Of a stretch of DNA of 64,000 nucleotides, positions 48,858 through 59,329 are shown one piece after another. The notes beneath the pieces are model-generated. The model was given only the letters and a program-made list of their open reading frames with translations. It made no database searches and was not told the origin of the DNA. This DNA comes from Stomorhina lunata (taxonomy: Eukaryota; Arthropoda; Insecta; Diptera; Rhiniidae), in assembly GCA_933228675.1 (NCBI GenBank), contig OW121741.1:131949290-132013289 (forward strand), read 5' to 3'. Every line of letters begins with the position of its first letter. Position 1 is the stretch's first letter. Position numbers and translations under genes: made by a program.

Positions 48858-51242
48858 GATGTTGGAAGTCAAAAATGGCCAAAAATGGAATTCTACACGT
48901 ATACCACTATATGGAGTGGGTAGTCCTAAGGGTCCTAATTGACACCTTATAAGTCGTTTTCCTGAAATAACCTTGGGATTTTTTTAAAAAAACTTTGAAA
49001 ATTTTAATTTTTCAAAAATTCTGGTCAGGATGTTGGAAGTCAAAAATGGCCAAAAATGGAATTCTACACGTATACCACTATATGGAGTGGGTAGTCCTAA
49101 GGGTCCTTATTGACACCTTATATGTCGTTTTCCTGAAATAACCTTGGGATTTTTTAAAAAAACTTTGAAAATTTTAATTTTTCAAAAATTCTGGTCAAGA
49201 TGTTGGAAGTCAAAAATGGCCAAAAATGGAATTCTACACGTATACCACTATATGGAGTGGGTAGTCCTAAGGGTCCTAATTGACACCTTATAAGTCGTTT
49301 TCCTGAAATAACCTTGGGATTTTTTTAAAAAAACTTTGAAAATTTTAATTTTTCAAAAATTCTGGTCAGGATGTTGGAAGTCAAAAATGGCCAAAAATGG
49401 AATTCTACACGTATACCACTATATGGAGTGGGTAGTCCTAAGGGTCCTAATTGACACCTTATAAGTCGTTTTCCTGAAATAACCTTGGGATTTTTTTAAA
49501 AAAACTTTGAAAATTTTAATTTTTCAAAAATTCTGGTCAGGATGTTGGAAGTCAAAAATGGCCAAAAATGGAATTCTACACGTATACCACTATATGGAGT
49601 GGGTAGTCCTAAGGGTCCTTATTGACACCTTATATGTCGTTTTCCTGAAATAACCTTGGGATTTTTTAAAAAAACTTTGAAAATTTTAATTTTTCAAAAA
49701 TTCTGGTCAAGATGTTGGAAGTCAAAAATGGCCAAAAATGGAATTCTACACGTATACCACTATATGGAGTGGGTAGTCCTAAGGGTCCTAATTGACACCT
49801 TATAAGTCGTTTTCCTGAAATAACCTTGGGATTTTTTTAAAAAAACTTTGAAAATTTTAATTTTTCAAAAATTCTGGTCAGGATGTTGGAAGTCAAAAAT
49901 GGCCAAAAATGGAATTCTACACGTATACCACTATATGGAGTGGGTAGTCCTAAGGGTCCTAATTGACACCTTATAAGTCGTTTTCCTGAAATAACCTTGG
50001 GATTTTTTTAAAAAAACTTTGAAAATTTTAATTTTTCAAAAATTCTGGTCAGGATGTTGGAAGTCAAAAATGGCCAAAAATGGAATTCTACACGTATACC
50101 ACTATATGGAGTGGGTAGTCCTAAGGGTCCTTATTGACACCTTATATGTCGTTTTCCTGAAATAACCTTGGGATTTTTTAAAAAAACTTTGAAAATTTTA
50201 ATTTTTCAAAAATTCTGGTCAAGATGTTGGAAGTCAAAAATGGCCAAAAATGGAATTCTACACGTATACCACTATATGGAGTGGGTAGTCCTAAGGGTCC
50301 TAATTGACACCTTATAAGTCGTTTTCCTGAAATAACCTTGGGATTTTTTTAAAAAAACTTTGAAAATTTTAATTTTTCAAAAATTCTGGTCAGGATGTTG
50401 GAAGTCAAAAATGGCCAAAAATGGAATTCTACACGTATACCACTATATGGAGTGGGTAGTCCTAAGGGTCCTAATTGACACCTTATAAGTCGTTTTCCTG
50501 AAATAACCTTGGGATTTTTTTAAAAAAACTTTGAAAATTTTAATTTTTCAAAAATTCTGGTCAGGATGTTGGAAGTCAAAAATGGCCAAAAATGGAATTC
50601 TACACGTATACCACTATATGGAGTGGGTAGTCCTAAGGGTCCTTATTGACACCTTATATGTCGTTTTCCTGAAATAACCTTGGGATTTTTTTAAAAAAAC
50701 TTTGAAAATTTTAATTTTTCAAAAATTCTGGTCAAGATGTTGGAAGTCAAAAATGGCCAAAAATGGAATTCTACACGTATACCACTATATGGAGTGGGTA
50801 GTCCTAAGGGTCCTTATTGACACCTTATATGTCGTTTTCCTGAAATAACCTTGGGATTTTTTTAAAAAAACTTTGAAAATTTTAATTTTTCAAAAATTCT
50901 GGTCAGGATGTTGGAAGTCAAAAATGGCCAAAAATGGAATTCTACACGTATACCACTATATGGAGTGGGTAGTCCTAAGGGTCCTAATTGACACCTTATA
51001 AGTCGTTTTCCTGAAATAACCTTGGGATTTTTTTAAAAAAACTTTGAAAATTTTAATTTTTCAAAAATTCTGGTCAGGATGTTGGAAGTCAAAAATGGCC
51101 AAAAATGGAATTCTACACGTATACCACTATATGGAGTGGGTAGTCCTAAGGGTCCTTATTGACACCTTATATGTCGTTTTCCTGAAATAACCTTGGGATT
51201 TTTTTAAAAAAACTTTGAAAATTTTAATTTTTCAAAAATTCT
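48858..51242. repeat. Left array: 14 units of a 171-bp repeat
   Basis: Unit starts: 48858, 49029, 49199, 49370, 49541, 49711, 49882, 50053, 50223, 50394, 50565, 50736, 50907, 51078. Each unit holds GATGTTGGAAGTCAAAAATG, TATACCACTATATGGAGTGG and TTTTCCTGAAATAACC. Two variants differ at TAATTG/TTATTG and TATAAGTC/TATATGTC. They occur in order A B A A B A A B A A B B A B, giving a three-unit, 512-bp higher-order period over most of the array. Confidence 0.96.
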
Positions 51243-51260
51243 CATTCTATGCTTAAATCA

Positions 51261-51540
51261 AGAGGTAATGATTAATAGAAGCAGTTTGGGGGCATTAGTA
51301 TTACGACGCGAGAGGTGAAATTCTTGGACCGTCGTAAGACTAACTTAAGCGAAAGCATTTGCCAAAGATGTTTTCATTAATCAAGAACGAAAGTTAGAGG
51401 TTCGAAGGCGATCAGATACCGCCCTAGTTCTAACCATAAACGATGCCAGCTAGCAATTGGGTGTAGCTACTATCATGGCTCTCTCAGTCGCTTCCCGGGA
51501 AACCAAAGCTTTTGGGCTCCGGGGGAAGTATGGTTGCAAA

Positions 51541-51589
<49 letters not shown>

Positions 51590-52290
51590 GCGGCTTAATT
51601 TGACTCAACACGGGAAAACTTACCAGGTCCGAACATAAGTGTGTAAGACAGATTGATAGCTCTTTCTCGAATCTATGGGTGGTGGTTCATGGCCGTTCTT
51701 AGTTCGTGGAGTGATTTGTCTGGTTAATTCCGATAACGAACGAGACTCAAATATATTAAATAGATGCTTTCAGGACTATGGTTTTGAAGCTTTTATGGCC
51801 TTCATTCACGAATGCAGTAAAATGTGTGAGTGTTTGAAAGTGCTTATAAAAGTGGAGCTGTACCTGTTGGTTTGTCCCATTATAAGGACACTAGCTTCTT
51901 AAATGGACAAATTGCGTCTAGCAATAATGAGATTGATCAATAACAGGTCTGTGATGCCCTTAGATGTCCTGGGCTGCACGTGCGCTACAATGAAAGTATC
52001 AACGTGTATTTCCTAGACCGAGAGGTCCGGGTAAACCGCTGAACCACTTTCATGCTTGGGATTGTGAACTGAAACTGTTCACATGAACTTGGAATTCCCA
52101 GTAAGTGTGAGTCATTAAATCGCATTGATTACGTCCCTGCCCTTTGTGCACACCGCCCGTCGCTACTACCGATTGAATTATTTAGTGAGGTCTCCGGACG
52201 TGATCACTGTAACGCCTTGTGTGTTACGGATGTTTCGCAAAAGTTGACCGAACTTGATGATTATTTAGAGGAAGTAAAAGTCGTAACAAA

Positions 52291-52323
<33 letters not shown>
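51261..52323 (+). pseudogene. 18S rRNA, 3' part, captured in the foldback element
   Basis: Matches eukaryotic 18S from GAGGTAATGATTAATAGAAG through GACGCGAGAGGTGAAATTC, GGAATTGACGGAAGGGCACC, ACACCGCCCGTCGC to the 3' end GCGGAAGGATCATTA. This is roughly the last 1060 nt. The rest of the gene is absent. Changes at conserved places mark it as non-functional: an extra C in CTTCCCGGGAAACC near 51495, and AACAAAGTTTCC near 52290 where AACAAGGTTTCC is universal. Not part of a normal rDNA array: repeats flank it on both sides. Confidence 0.96.
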
Positions 52324-52324
<1 letters not shown>

Positions 52325-52718
52325 TGTGATACCAACCGTTAAATACAAATATTATATATATATATATATATATATAATAAAAAAAAAAAAAAACAATACA
52401 AATTGTAAATTTTACAATTTGTAAAATTTACAATTTGTGAATGTACTGGCATACAATTGTGTATCTCATACATTCTAAAACAAAAATATACAAAATAATA
52501 TAGTTGTACTTGTATAATTCAAATATTATTAATTTGTTTTTATATAAGTTAAATTGTTTCATTTCGATGGGACTAAGACATTCGCAACATATATTTTGTA
52601 TAAAAAAAAATTATTGAAGGAATTGATATATGCCAATTTAGTTTTTGGTGTATTTTTGATTTCTTTCAATAAACAAATTTTTGAATCTTTTATAAAATCA
52701 AAAAAAAAAAAAAATATC
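52324..52718 (+). other. ITS1 of captured rDNA
   Basis: AT-rich spacer between 18S and 5.8S sequence, with a TA microsatellite at about 52352-52376. Length and composition are typical for flies. It shows the capture came from genomic rDNA or pre-rRNA and not mature rRNA. Open frames here are shadows. Confidence 0.85.
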
Positions 52719-52822
52719 ACTCTAAGCGGTGGATCACTGTGCAAACTGTGCGTCATCGTGTGAACTGCAGGACACATGAACATCGACATTTTGAACGCAT
52801 ATCGCAGTCCATGCTGTAAGGT
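52719..52822 (+). pseudogene. 5.8S rRNA with internal deletion
   Basis: Starts ACTCTAAGCGGTGGATCACT, then skips about 24 nt (the conserved CGGCTCATGGGTCGATGAAG region) and resumes at GCAAACTGTGCGTCATCGTG. The remainder to the 3' end is normal. The lost part pairs with 28S rRNA in the ribosome, so this copy cannot work. Confidence 0.93.
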
Positions 52823-52845
52823 ACTTTAATTTATAATTAAGGTGC

Positions 52846-52875
52846 TGCTTGGACTACATATGGTTGAGGGTTGTA
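52846..52875 (+). rRNA. 2S rRNA sequence (intact, within pseudo-rDNA)
   Basis: TGCTTGGACTACATATGGTT followed by GAGGGTTGTA is the 30-nt 2S rRNA of brachyceran flies, separated from 5.8S by a 23-nt spacer. It fixes the organism as a dipteran. The sequence is intact, but its surroundings are not a working rDNA unit. Confidence 0.92.
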
Positions 52876-53207
52876 AGACTATGCAAAATAAGTTGCTTAA
52901 AAAAATTTTATTTTTTAAAGCACATGTTGTATTATTGAATATGAAAATATTCATAATACTAAATGCAAAAGATATATAAAACCTTTATAAATGAATAAAA
53001 TTCAGAGTATTTAAAATGTTTAATTTTTTATATTCTCTTTTATTTATTTAAGGGAAAGTCTAGCATAAAATATAATAAATTTATATTTAACATTCTAGAA
53101 TTGCCTTTTTTTAAATAAAAAGATTTTTTGTTTTTATTATTTTGAAAGAAATGATTTTTATTCATGGTTTTGATATTTTTATTAAGATATATTTTTTTAT
53201 ATTCATA
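52876..53207 (+). other. ITS2 of captured rDNA
   Basis: AT-rich spacer between 2S and the start of 28S, about 330 bp, with a TAAGTTGCTT-AAGCAC stem-like start. Typical position and composition for a fly ITS2. Confidence 0.85.
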
Positions 53208-53255
53208 CAACCTCAACTCATATGGGATTACCCCCTGAATTTAAGCATATTAATT
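53208..53255 (+). pseudogene. First 48 nt of 28S rRNA
   Basis: CAACCTCAACTCATATGGGA then TTACCCCCTGAATTTAAGC, ATATTAATT, matches the 5' end of fly 28S with one change (GGGATTACC for GGGACTACC). It stops abruptly at the junction AATTCTCATTC, beyond which the right 171-bp array begins. Confidence 0.93.
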
Positions 53256-55196
53256 CTCATTCCCACTCCATATAGTGGTATACGTGTAGAATTCCATTTT
53301 TGGCCATTTTTGACTTCCAACATCCTGACCAGAATTTTTGAAAAATTAAAATTTTCAAAGTTTTTTTAAAAAAATCCCAAGGTTATTTCAGGAAAACGAC
53401 ATATATGGTGTCAATTAGGACCCTTAGGGCTACCCACTCCATATAGTGGTATACGTGTAGAATTCCATTTTTGGCCATTTTTGACTTCCAACATCCTGAC
53501 CAGAATTTTTGAAAAATTAAAATTTTCAAAGTTTTTTTTAAAAAAATCCCAAGGTTATTTCAGGAAAACGGTATATAAGGTGTCAATAAGGACCCTTAGG
53601 ACTACCCACTCCATATAGTGGTATACGTGTAGAATTCCATTTTTGGCCATTTTTGACTTCCAACATCCTGACCAGAATTTTTGAAAAATTAAAATTTTCA
53701 AAGTTTTTTTAAAAAAATCCCAAGGTTATTTCAGGAAAACGACTTATAAGGTGTCAATTAGGACTCTTAGGACTACCCACTCCATATAGTGGTATACGTG
53801 TAGAATTCCATTTTTGGCCATTTTTGACTTCCAACATCTTGACCAGAATTTTTGAAAAATTAAAATTTTCAAAGTTTTTTTAAAAAAATCCCAAGGTTAT
53901 TTCAGGAAAACGACATATAAGGTGTCAATTAGGACCCTTAGGACTACCCACTCCATATAGTGGTATACGTGTAGAATTCCATTTTTGGCCATTTTTGACT
54001 TCCAACATCCTGACCAGAATTTTTGAAAAATTAAAATTTTCAAAGTTTTTTAAAAAAAATCCCAAGGTTATTTCAGGAAAACGACTTTTAAGGTGTCAAT
54101 TAGGACCCTTAAGACTACCCACTCCATATAGTGGTATACGTGTAGAATTCCATTTTTGGCCATTTTTGACTTCCAACATCCTGACCAGAATTTTTGAAAA
54201 ATTAAAATTTTCAAAGTTTTTTTAAAAAAATCCCAAGGTTATTTCAGGAAAACGACATATAAGGTGTCAATAAGGACCCTTAGGACTACCCACTCCATAT
54301 AGTGGTATACGTGTAGAATTCCATTTTTGGCCATTTTTGACTTCCAACATCCTGACCAGAATTTTTGAAAAATTAAAATTTTCAAAGTTTTTTTAAAAAA
54401 ATCCCAAGGTTATTTCAGGAAAACGACTTATAAGGTGTCAATTAGGACTCTTAGGACTACCCACTCCATATAGTGGTATACGTGTAGAATTCCATTTTTG
54501 GCCATTTTTGACTTCCAACATCTTGACCAGAATTTTTGAAAAATTAAAATTTTCAAAGTTTTTTTAAAAAAATCCCAAGGTTATTTCAGGAAAACGACTT
54601 ATAAGGTGTCAATTAGGACTCTTAGGACTACCCACTCCATATAGTGGTATACGTGTAGAATTCCATTTTTGGCCATTTTTGACTTCCAACATCTTGACCA
54701 GAATTTTTGAAAAATTAAAATTTTCAAAGTTTTTTTAAAAAAATCCCAAGGTTATTTCAGGAAAACGACATATAAGGTGTCAATTAGGACCCTTAGGACT
54801 ACCCACTCCATATAGTGGTATACGTGTAGAATTCCATTTTTGGCCATTTTTGACTTCCAACATCCTGACCAGAATTTTTGAAAAATTAAAATTTTCAAAG
54901 TTTTTTTAAAAAAATCCCAAGGTTATTTCAGGAAAACGACTTATAAGGTGTCAATTAGGACTCTTAGGACTACCCACTCCATATAGTGGTATACGTGTAG
55001 AATTCCATTTTTGACTTCCAACATCTTGACCAGAATTTTTGAAAAATTAAAATTTTCAAAGTTTTTTTAAAAAAATCCCAAGGTTATTTCAGGAAAACGA
55101 CATATAAGGTGTCAATAAGGACCCTTAGGACTACCCACTCCATATAGTGGTATACGTGTAGAATTCCATTTTTGGCCATTTTTGACTTCCAACATC
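53256..55196. repeat. Right array: about 11.5 units of the 171-bp repeat, inverted
   Basis: Inverse of the left array (CCACTCCATATAGTGGTATA, CATTTTTGACTTCCAACATC). Twelve starts lie about 171 bp apart from 53267 to 55141. It carries variants not seen on the left (GGACTCTTAGGACT), and one unit near 55011 lacks about 10 bp (GGCCATTTTT). The first unit after the rDNA is partial. Confidence 0.95.
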
Positions 55197-55513
55197 ATCT
55201 TAAAATCTTTCTGAGCAAATAAAATGTTTTAACCATTATTCAAAAAATTCCAACATTATTTCAAGCGAACAAATTATATTATTTCAAAAAGGACACTCTG
55301 GAGTGCCCGATTCATATAGTGGGATGCTTGTGGCTTTTTTTATATGTCCAAAATCGTCGATAAATTTTTCCACTAACTCCAATATAATATTTAACATCAC
55401 TGTTAAACTGCTAACAGCGCTCTGTTAATTGTAAAATTGACTCTGCTAAAATTTGCGGTTTTTGTCTTTGCTAGTTAAATTCGAATTTATCTTCACACAC
55501 ATACAAATTTTAT

Positions 55514-56050
55514 ATATTACCAAGCAATTTGTACAGCTTGAATCATTCTTTTACATATTGAAATCTCTGCAACAAACTGCACACATTTTTTTCTTTAAGA
55601 ACTTCCCTCAACTACTCAAATAATGGACTCATTATTATTGAAATGCGAAATGTGTTGTGTGGTGGCATGTGCAATCTGCTACGAAAGGAATAGTGAAATT
55701 GAATACTTTTTTTTCGCTCTTTACTGCAATTCGCTTTTGCTTTTGGAGGCGCAACGAGAGGAAGTGCCCTTGACAGAGGTTGCTGCTACGGTTGCTATTC
55801 CAGCAAGATCATTTGATTATCAAAATTATATTGTTGTGAGGAAAACGAATAATTGAAAATGGGGAGTGAGTGAGTATCTTTGTTTGAGTCCAATGCCAAA
55901 TGTCATAAGGCGTTTGTTTGATGTGTATATTTTCCTTTTGATAGACAATTCAATTTTATATTAAGGAGTAATATTACAAAATCAATTGCATTGAAATCGA
56001 AAGTTGCCAGATTTAAATAAAATTTAAGATTTTTTAAAAATGTTTAACTT
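55514..56050. other. Spacer right of the foldback element
   Basis: A 77-codon frame at 55623-55856 lies in sequence with better composition than most of the window (GAGGCGCAACGAGAGGAAGT), but no domain, splice context or repeat is recognisable. Left as unassigned. Confidence 0.35.
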
Positions 56051-57345
56051 CCCAGCAAAACTTTGGTAATGGCAAGTAGTCTGATAACTGGTTACCTTGT
56101 AACGACTACAACATACCATCCGAATAAATAATAAGTTATTACAGAAGTACTTATTTGTAATTAAGATGGTAATTTAAACTGAATGGCCCCGGTTCAAATC
56201 CCACCAAGGACAACAATTTTTTTTAGTTTTTTTTTATTAAAAGAGTCTTTTTAAATGATTTTTGAATTTTAAGAACTTAAATATTATCTTCTGCAAAAAA
56301 AATTTGTAAAACTAACTCACGTTAATGAAAAAATACCATCATGAGTCAATTTTGATTATGTAGGGGATGTTGAATACCAAACACGATTCTAATTGGTCTT
56401 AACTTGGTAAGCCCAACTTATCTGGGTCATCCTTCATCTCAACTGTGGACAGACACCTCCTCATGGTATCACCCGGGGAGCTAGTTTAACACCCATTAAT
56501 ATTGTGAGTTAACATGTTCCGAGAGTTGTCCCATAAGATTGATAAAAATGAGTTAGGATTACGGGCTCGTAACCCTCTCTTGAAAAAAAATACAATGAAG
56601 AGGATAAAATTAGAATTGAAATGTCCCACTACCTAATATTAGAGGAGGATGTCCGAAACTTCGATAGAAAGACCAAGTAGAGGAACATTTTTCAAAGCTT
56701 GGCCTATAAAATTGGAGAATATTCGCACAAGATCGAAATCCATGGAATTCTAAAATATGCTCGGACTTTGACCTTAACAGGTTGTAACATTTAAGTAAGT
56801 AAGAGTCAATCTTATGTAAAAACTTATACAAAAAAGAAGATTTAAATTGTTTAAGTTTTAAAATAATTTTAAAAAAGTTTTAAAATAATTACAAAAAATC
56901 GTATAAAAATATTTTTCCAAAAATTACAACAAAGCAAAAAAAAGCAGGGAAAAATAAAGTTATTTTCACATGATTTTGGATCTAAAAATAAAAATTGTTT
57001 ATATTAATTATAAGCTGCTAAGTTTTCAACATATGAAGTAGCTCAGTGGAAGAGTCTCTGCCTAGCAGTCGGAAGGTCTGGGTTCGAGCCCCCATGGGAT
57101 CATAAAAAAATTTTGTATTTCGTTTAAAAATATATGTTTTTAATAAAACAACAACAAAAAAGTTGTTGCTGTTGTTGTTGTTGCTTTCGAATTGCTTACC
57201 CAAGTCATTACTTTTCTGCAATTGGTAAGTACTTGCCTCCAATGACATCCCCATGTTAATGTAATGACTTAAACAGCGAATTTGTAAGTAGTTCGTGTTC
57301 AATAGTTTAACTGTTTAACTCATTATTTGGTAATGAAAAGTTTTA
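56051..57345 (+). mobile_element. 1.3-kb composite terminal-inverted-repeat element, copy 2
   Basis: Starts CCCAGCAAAACTTTGG. The right end stops at AAAAGTTTTAG, lacking the last bases of the terminal repeat. Same internal order as copy 1: B box GGTTCAAATCCC (56191-56202); LINE-like remnant (about 56640-56745, GTCCGAAACTTCGATAG); tRNA-Ala-like module with A box at 57039-57054 and B box GGTTCGAGCCC at 57081-57091. It has point and small-indel differences from copy 1, so the copies are not recent duplicates. Confidence 0.8.
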
Positions 57346-57510
57346 GAATTATCCAATTTTTATAATTTTTTATAAAAATAAAGCTTGAAATGTTATCTTT
57401 TAAAAAATATATAGTGCTGCCAGATTCAATTAATGTTAACAAAGATATAACATTTTAAAGAAATCAACCGAAAATTTTATAGCAAAAATTTGCAAACACT
57501 CAATATTATT

Positions 57511-58228
57511 ATACCCTTCACCACCATAGGTGGAAAGGGTATTATAAGTTTGTGCTGATGTATGTAACGCATGGAAATATTTGTCTTAGTATACCAATAG
57601 GCCTAGAATAACTTTCTGAGTCGATTTAGCGATGTCCGTCCGTCCGTCCGTCTGGCTGGCAATTTTAAATATAATTTGATGAAATTTGGCACAGATCATT
57701 TTTTTGATAATGGAACCATGGCTATTGAAATTCGTCAAAATCGGTCCATTATTTATGGTACCTCCCATAGGTCCCACTTCCCGGAATTGATATATTGGCC
57801 ACAAATATCAATAGTTTTTCATGACATTTAAATCAAATACTGCTTATGTAAACTAAAATAACTGTACCAAATTTCGTTAAAATCGGTTCACATTTGACTA
57901 TAGCTCCCATACAAACTTTTCTTTAAGAACGCACTAAATGAGACAAAAATCACTAAAACGGTCTTAAATCTGAAGGTAATGGGAATTTTAAGTTTATTTT
58001 TTGCATACATAACATTATAACAACTGTAATCAATTTGCCAAGTTTCGAGATAATCGGTCCACATTTGACCCTAACTCTCATATAAGTCCAAATGTCGGCT
58101 TGACCGACTATAGCACTTTCTTACGTGTTTTTGCCAAGTTTCGAGATAATCGGTCCACATTTGACCCTAACTCTCATATAAGTCCAAATGTCGGCTTGAC
58201 CGACTATAGCACTTTCTTACGTGTTTTT
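57511..58228 (+). mobile_element. DINE-1/Helentron-like element with duplicated right end
   Basis: Left end ATACCCTTCACC with hairpin; GTCCGTCCGTCCGTC tract; body as at 37096. The last 96 bp, ending GTCGGCTTGACCGACTATAG and CTTTCTTACGTG, occur twice in tandem (58037-58132, 58133-58228), identical by eye. It shares more of its body with the 37096 copy than with the 40313 copy. Confidence 0.7.
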
Positions 58229-58410
58229 ATTTCTATTCAATTTAATTTAAATAATATTTCTTATTTTTAATATTTTTCTATAAATTCATTTTTGAAAATA
58301 ATCTGGCATCTTTTCTAGTTTTAGTTTAATGCATCACTAATTGCATAAATGGATCGTCTTCAATAGATATTTTTTTTTCTTTATTTGAATTGAATAAAGT
58401 TAATACCTAC

Positions 58411-58920
58411 CGGAAGTTGTATGGCGCGTGTCTTTAAAGGTGTAGAAAAAATTTCAGCAGACAACTTTGAATGATTGAAAAGGGATGAGTGCTTTCATAA
58501 ATTATTCGTAGCATCACCTTTTTTGTTAGCAGTTTCGCTTAAGCACCTTTTCATAGTTTAATATACCGTAAAATTATTATACAAATCAAATTAAAACCGT
58601 TAAAATTGAATATTCAAAAAATATATATAAACTTATTAAGAAGAAACCATAAAATCTTGTTATTTCAAAATTTATTTGAATAAATAAATTTTATAAACAT
58701 TAAAGTTTATTTCAAAATTTTTTGCACTATTAAATTTTTGCCGCCGCTTTATCACTTTTGCCAAATTTTCTTTTAAGCTAAAAATTTTGTCTTCATTTCA
58801 CTTTCAAAATTTCCCGTTTTTGTTTTTAATTTAATTAAAAAATTTGTCCGTTAGATTTCGTTGATTGGATTTGTCTAATAACAAGAGAATAGACTAGTAT
58901 TTAATGTGTGTCTTTCTTTC
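58411..58920 (-). promoter_or_regulatory. Candidate non-coding 5' exon on the minus strand
   Basis: Minus-strand sequence from about 58920 down has the A-rich, GTGAAA/AGTGCAAAA-type texture of fly 5' UTRs, and ends CACGCGCCATACAACTTCCG followed by a good donor GTAGGTATT at 58410. No coding frame or acceptor is visible. It could be a distal first exon of the PR-domain gene, 40 kb upstream of its ATG, or of another transcript. Weak evidence only. Confidence 0.25.
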
Positions 58921-59329
58921 CCATTATAAGATAACATTTCCTACACACACTCTTTTTCCAATAACTTAAAATTTGATATCTCTCACCCATCAAACCCCAT
59001 CAATTTTTACTCACCTTCTGCTAAAGACAATATTATCAACTGCCCACCTTCAAATTTTAAATTCTTTTAATAATTCCTATCTTTAACAATTAAAACTAAT
59101 ACATATCCATCCATTAGTGTTAGCTTAGAGTTAACTGGCTAATTTTTACCCAGAACTGACGGACTATCTCTTTCAAAATATTTTTGTACTCCAAGTCCAA
59201 ATTATTTGTTTTCAATTGATTTTTGAAAGACACTAACTTATCTATTCAGAAAATTTTGTTTATAATTGAAATATTCACGAGAATTGAAGTTATTGGAAAT
59301 TTAAAAACATATGGGGTCAACATAGAAGA
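58921..59329. other. Spacer, nothing recognised
   Basis: AT-rich and non-coding, without repeats that I can support. Confidence 0.4.

Larger units (their letters stand above)
48554..55500. mobile_element. 7-kb foldback-type element carrying rDNA
   Basis: Ends are GTGTGTGAAGATAAATTC on the left and its exact inverse on the right. About 305 bp of unique sequence at each end are inverted copies; I count about two differences between them. Inward lie inverted arrays of a 171-bp unit (48858-51242 and 53256-55196), then a central 2-kb rDNA piece. Outside both ends is the 13-bp direct repeat ATACAAATTTTAT (48541-48553, 55501-55513). If AT is counted as part of the termini, the duplication is 9 bp, the size known for Drosophila foldback elements. 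No transposase is encoded. Long, internally tandem inverted ends define the foldback (FB/Galileo-like) class; assignment to a named family is not possible here. Confidence 0.9.

Noticed and set aside
48858..51242. Relation of the 171-bp unit to primate alpha satellite
   Set aside because: Only the length agrees; the sequences are unrelated and the unit here belongs to a transposon arm in a fly.
51675..51902. 75-codon frame in the rDNA piece
   Set aside because: It lies within 18S rRNA sequence; likewise frames at 52554, 52559, 53142 and 53995 are shadows of ITS and the 171-bp repeats.
51261..53255. Functional rDNA unit
   Set aside because: Truncated at both ends, 5.8S deleted internally, conserved 18S positions changed, and enclosed by transposon arms.
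55623..55856. 77-codon frame MDSLLLKCEMCC
   Set aside because: Better composition than its surroundings, but no domain, homology that I recognise, or splice sites; left unassigned.
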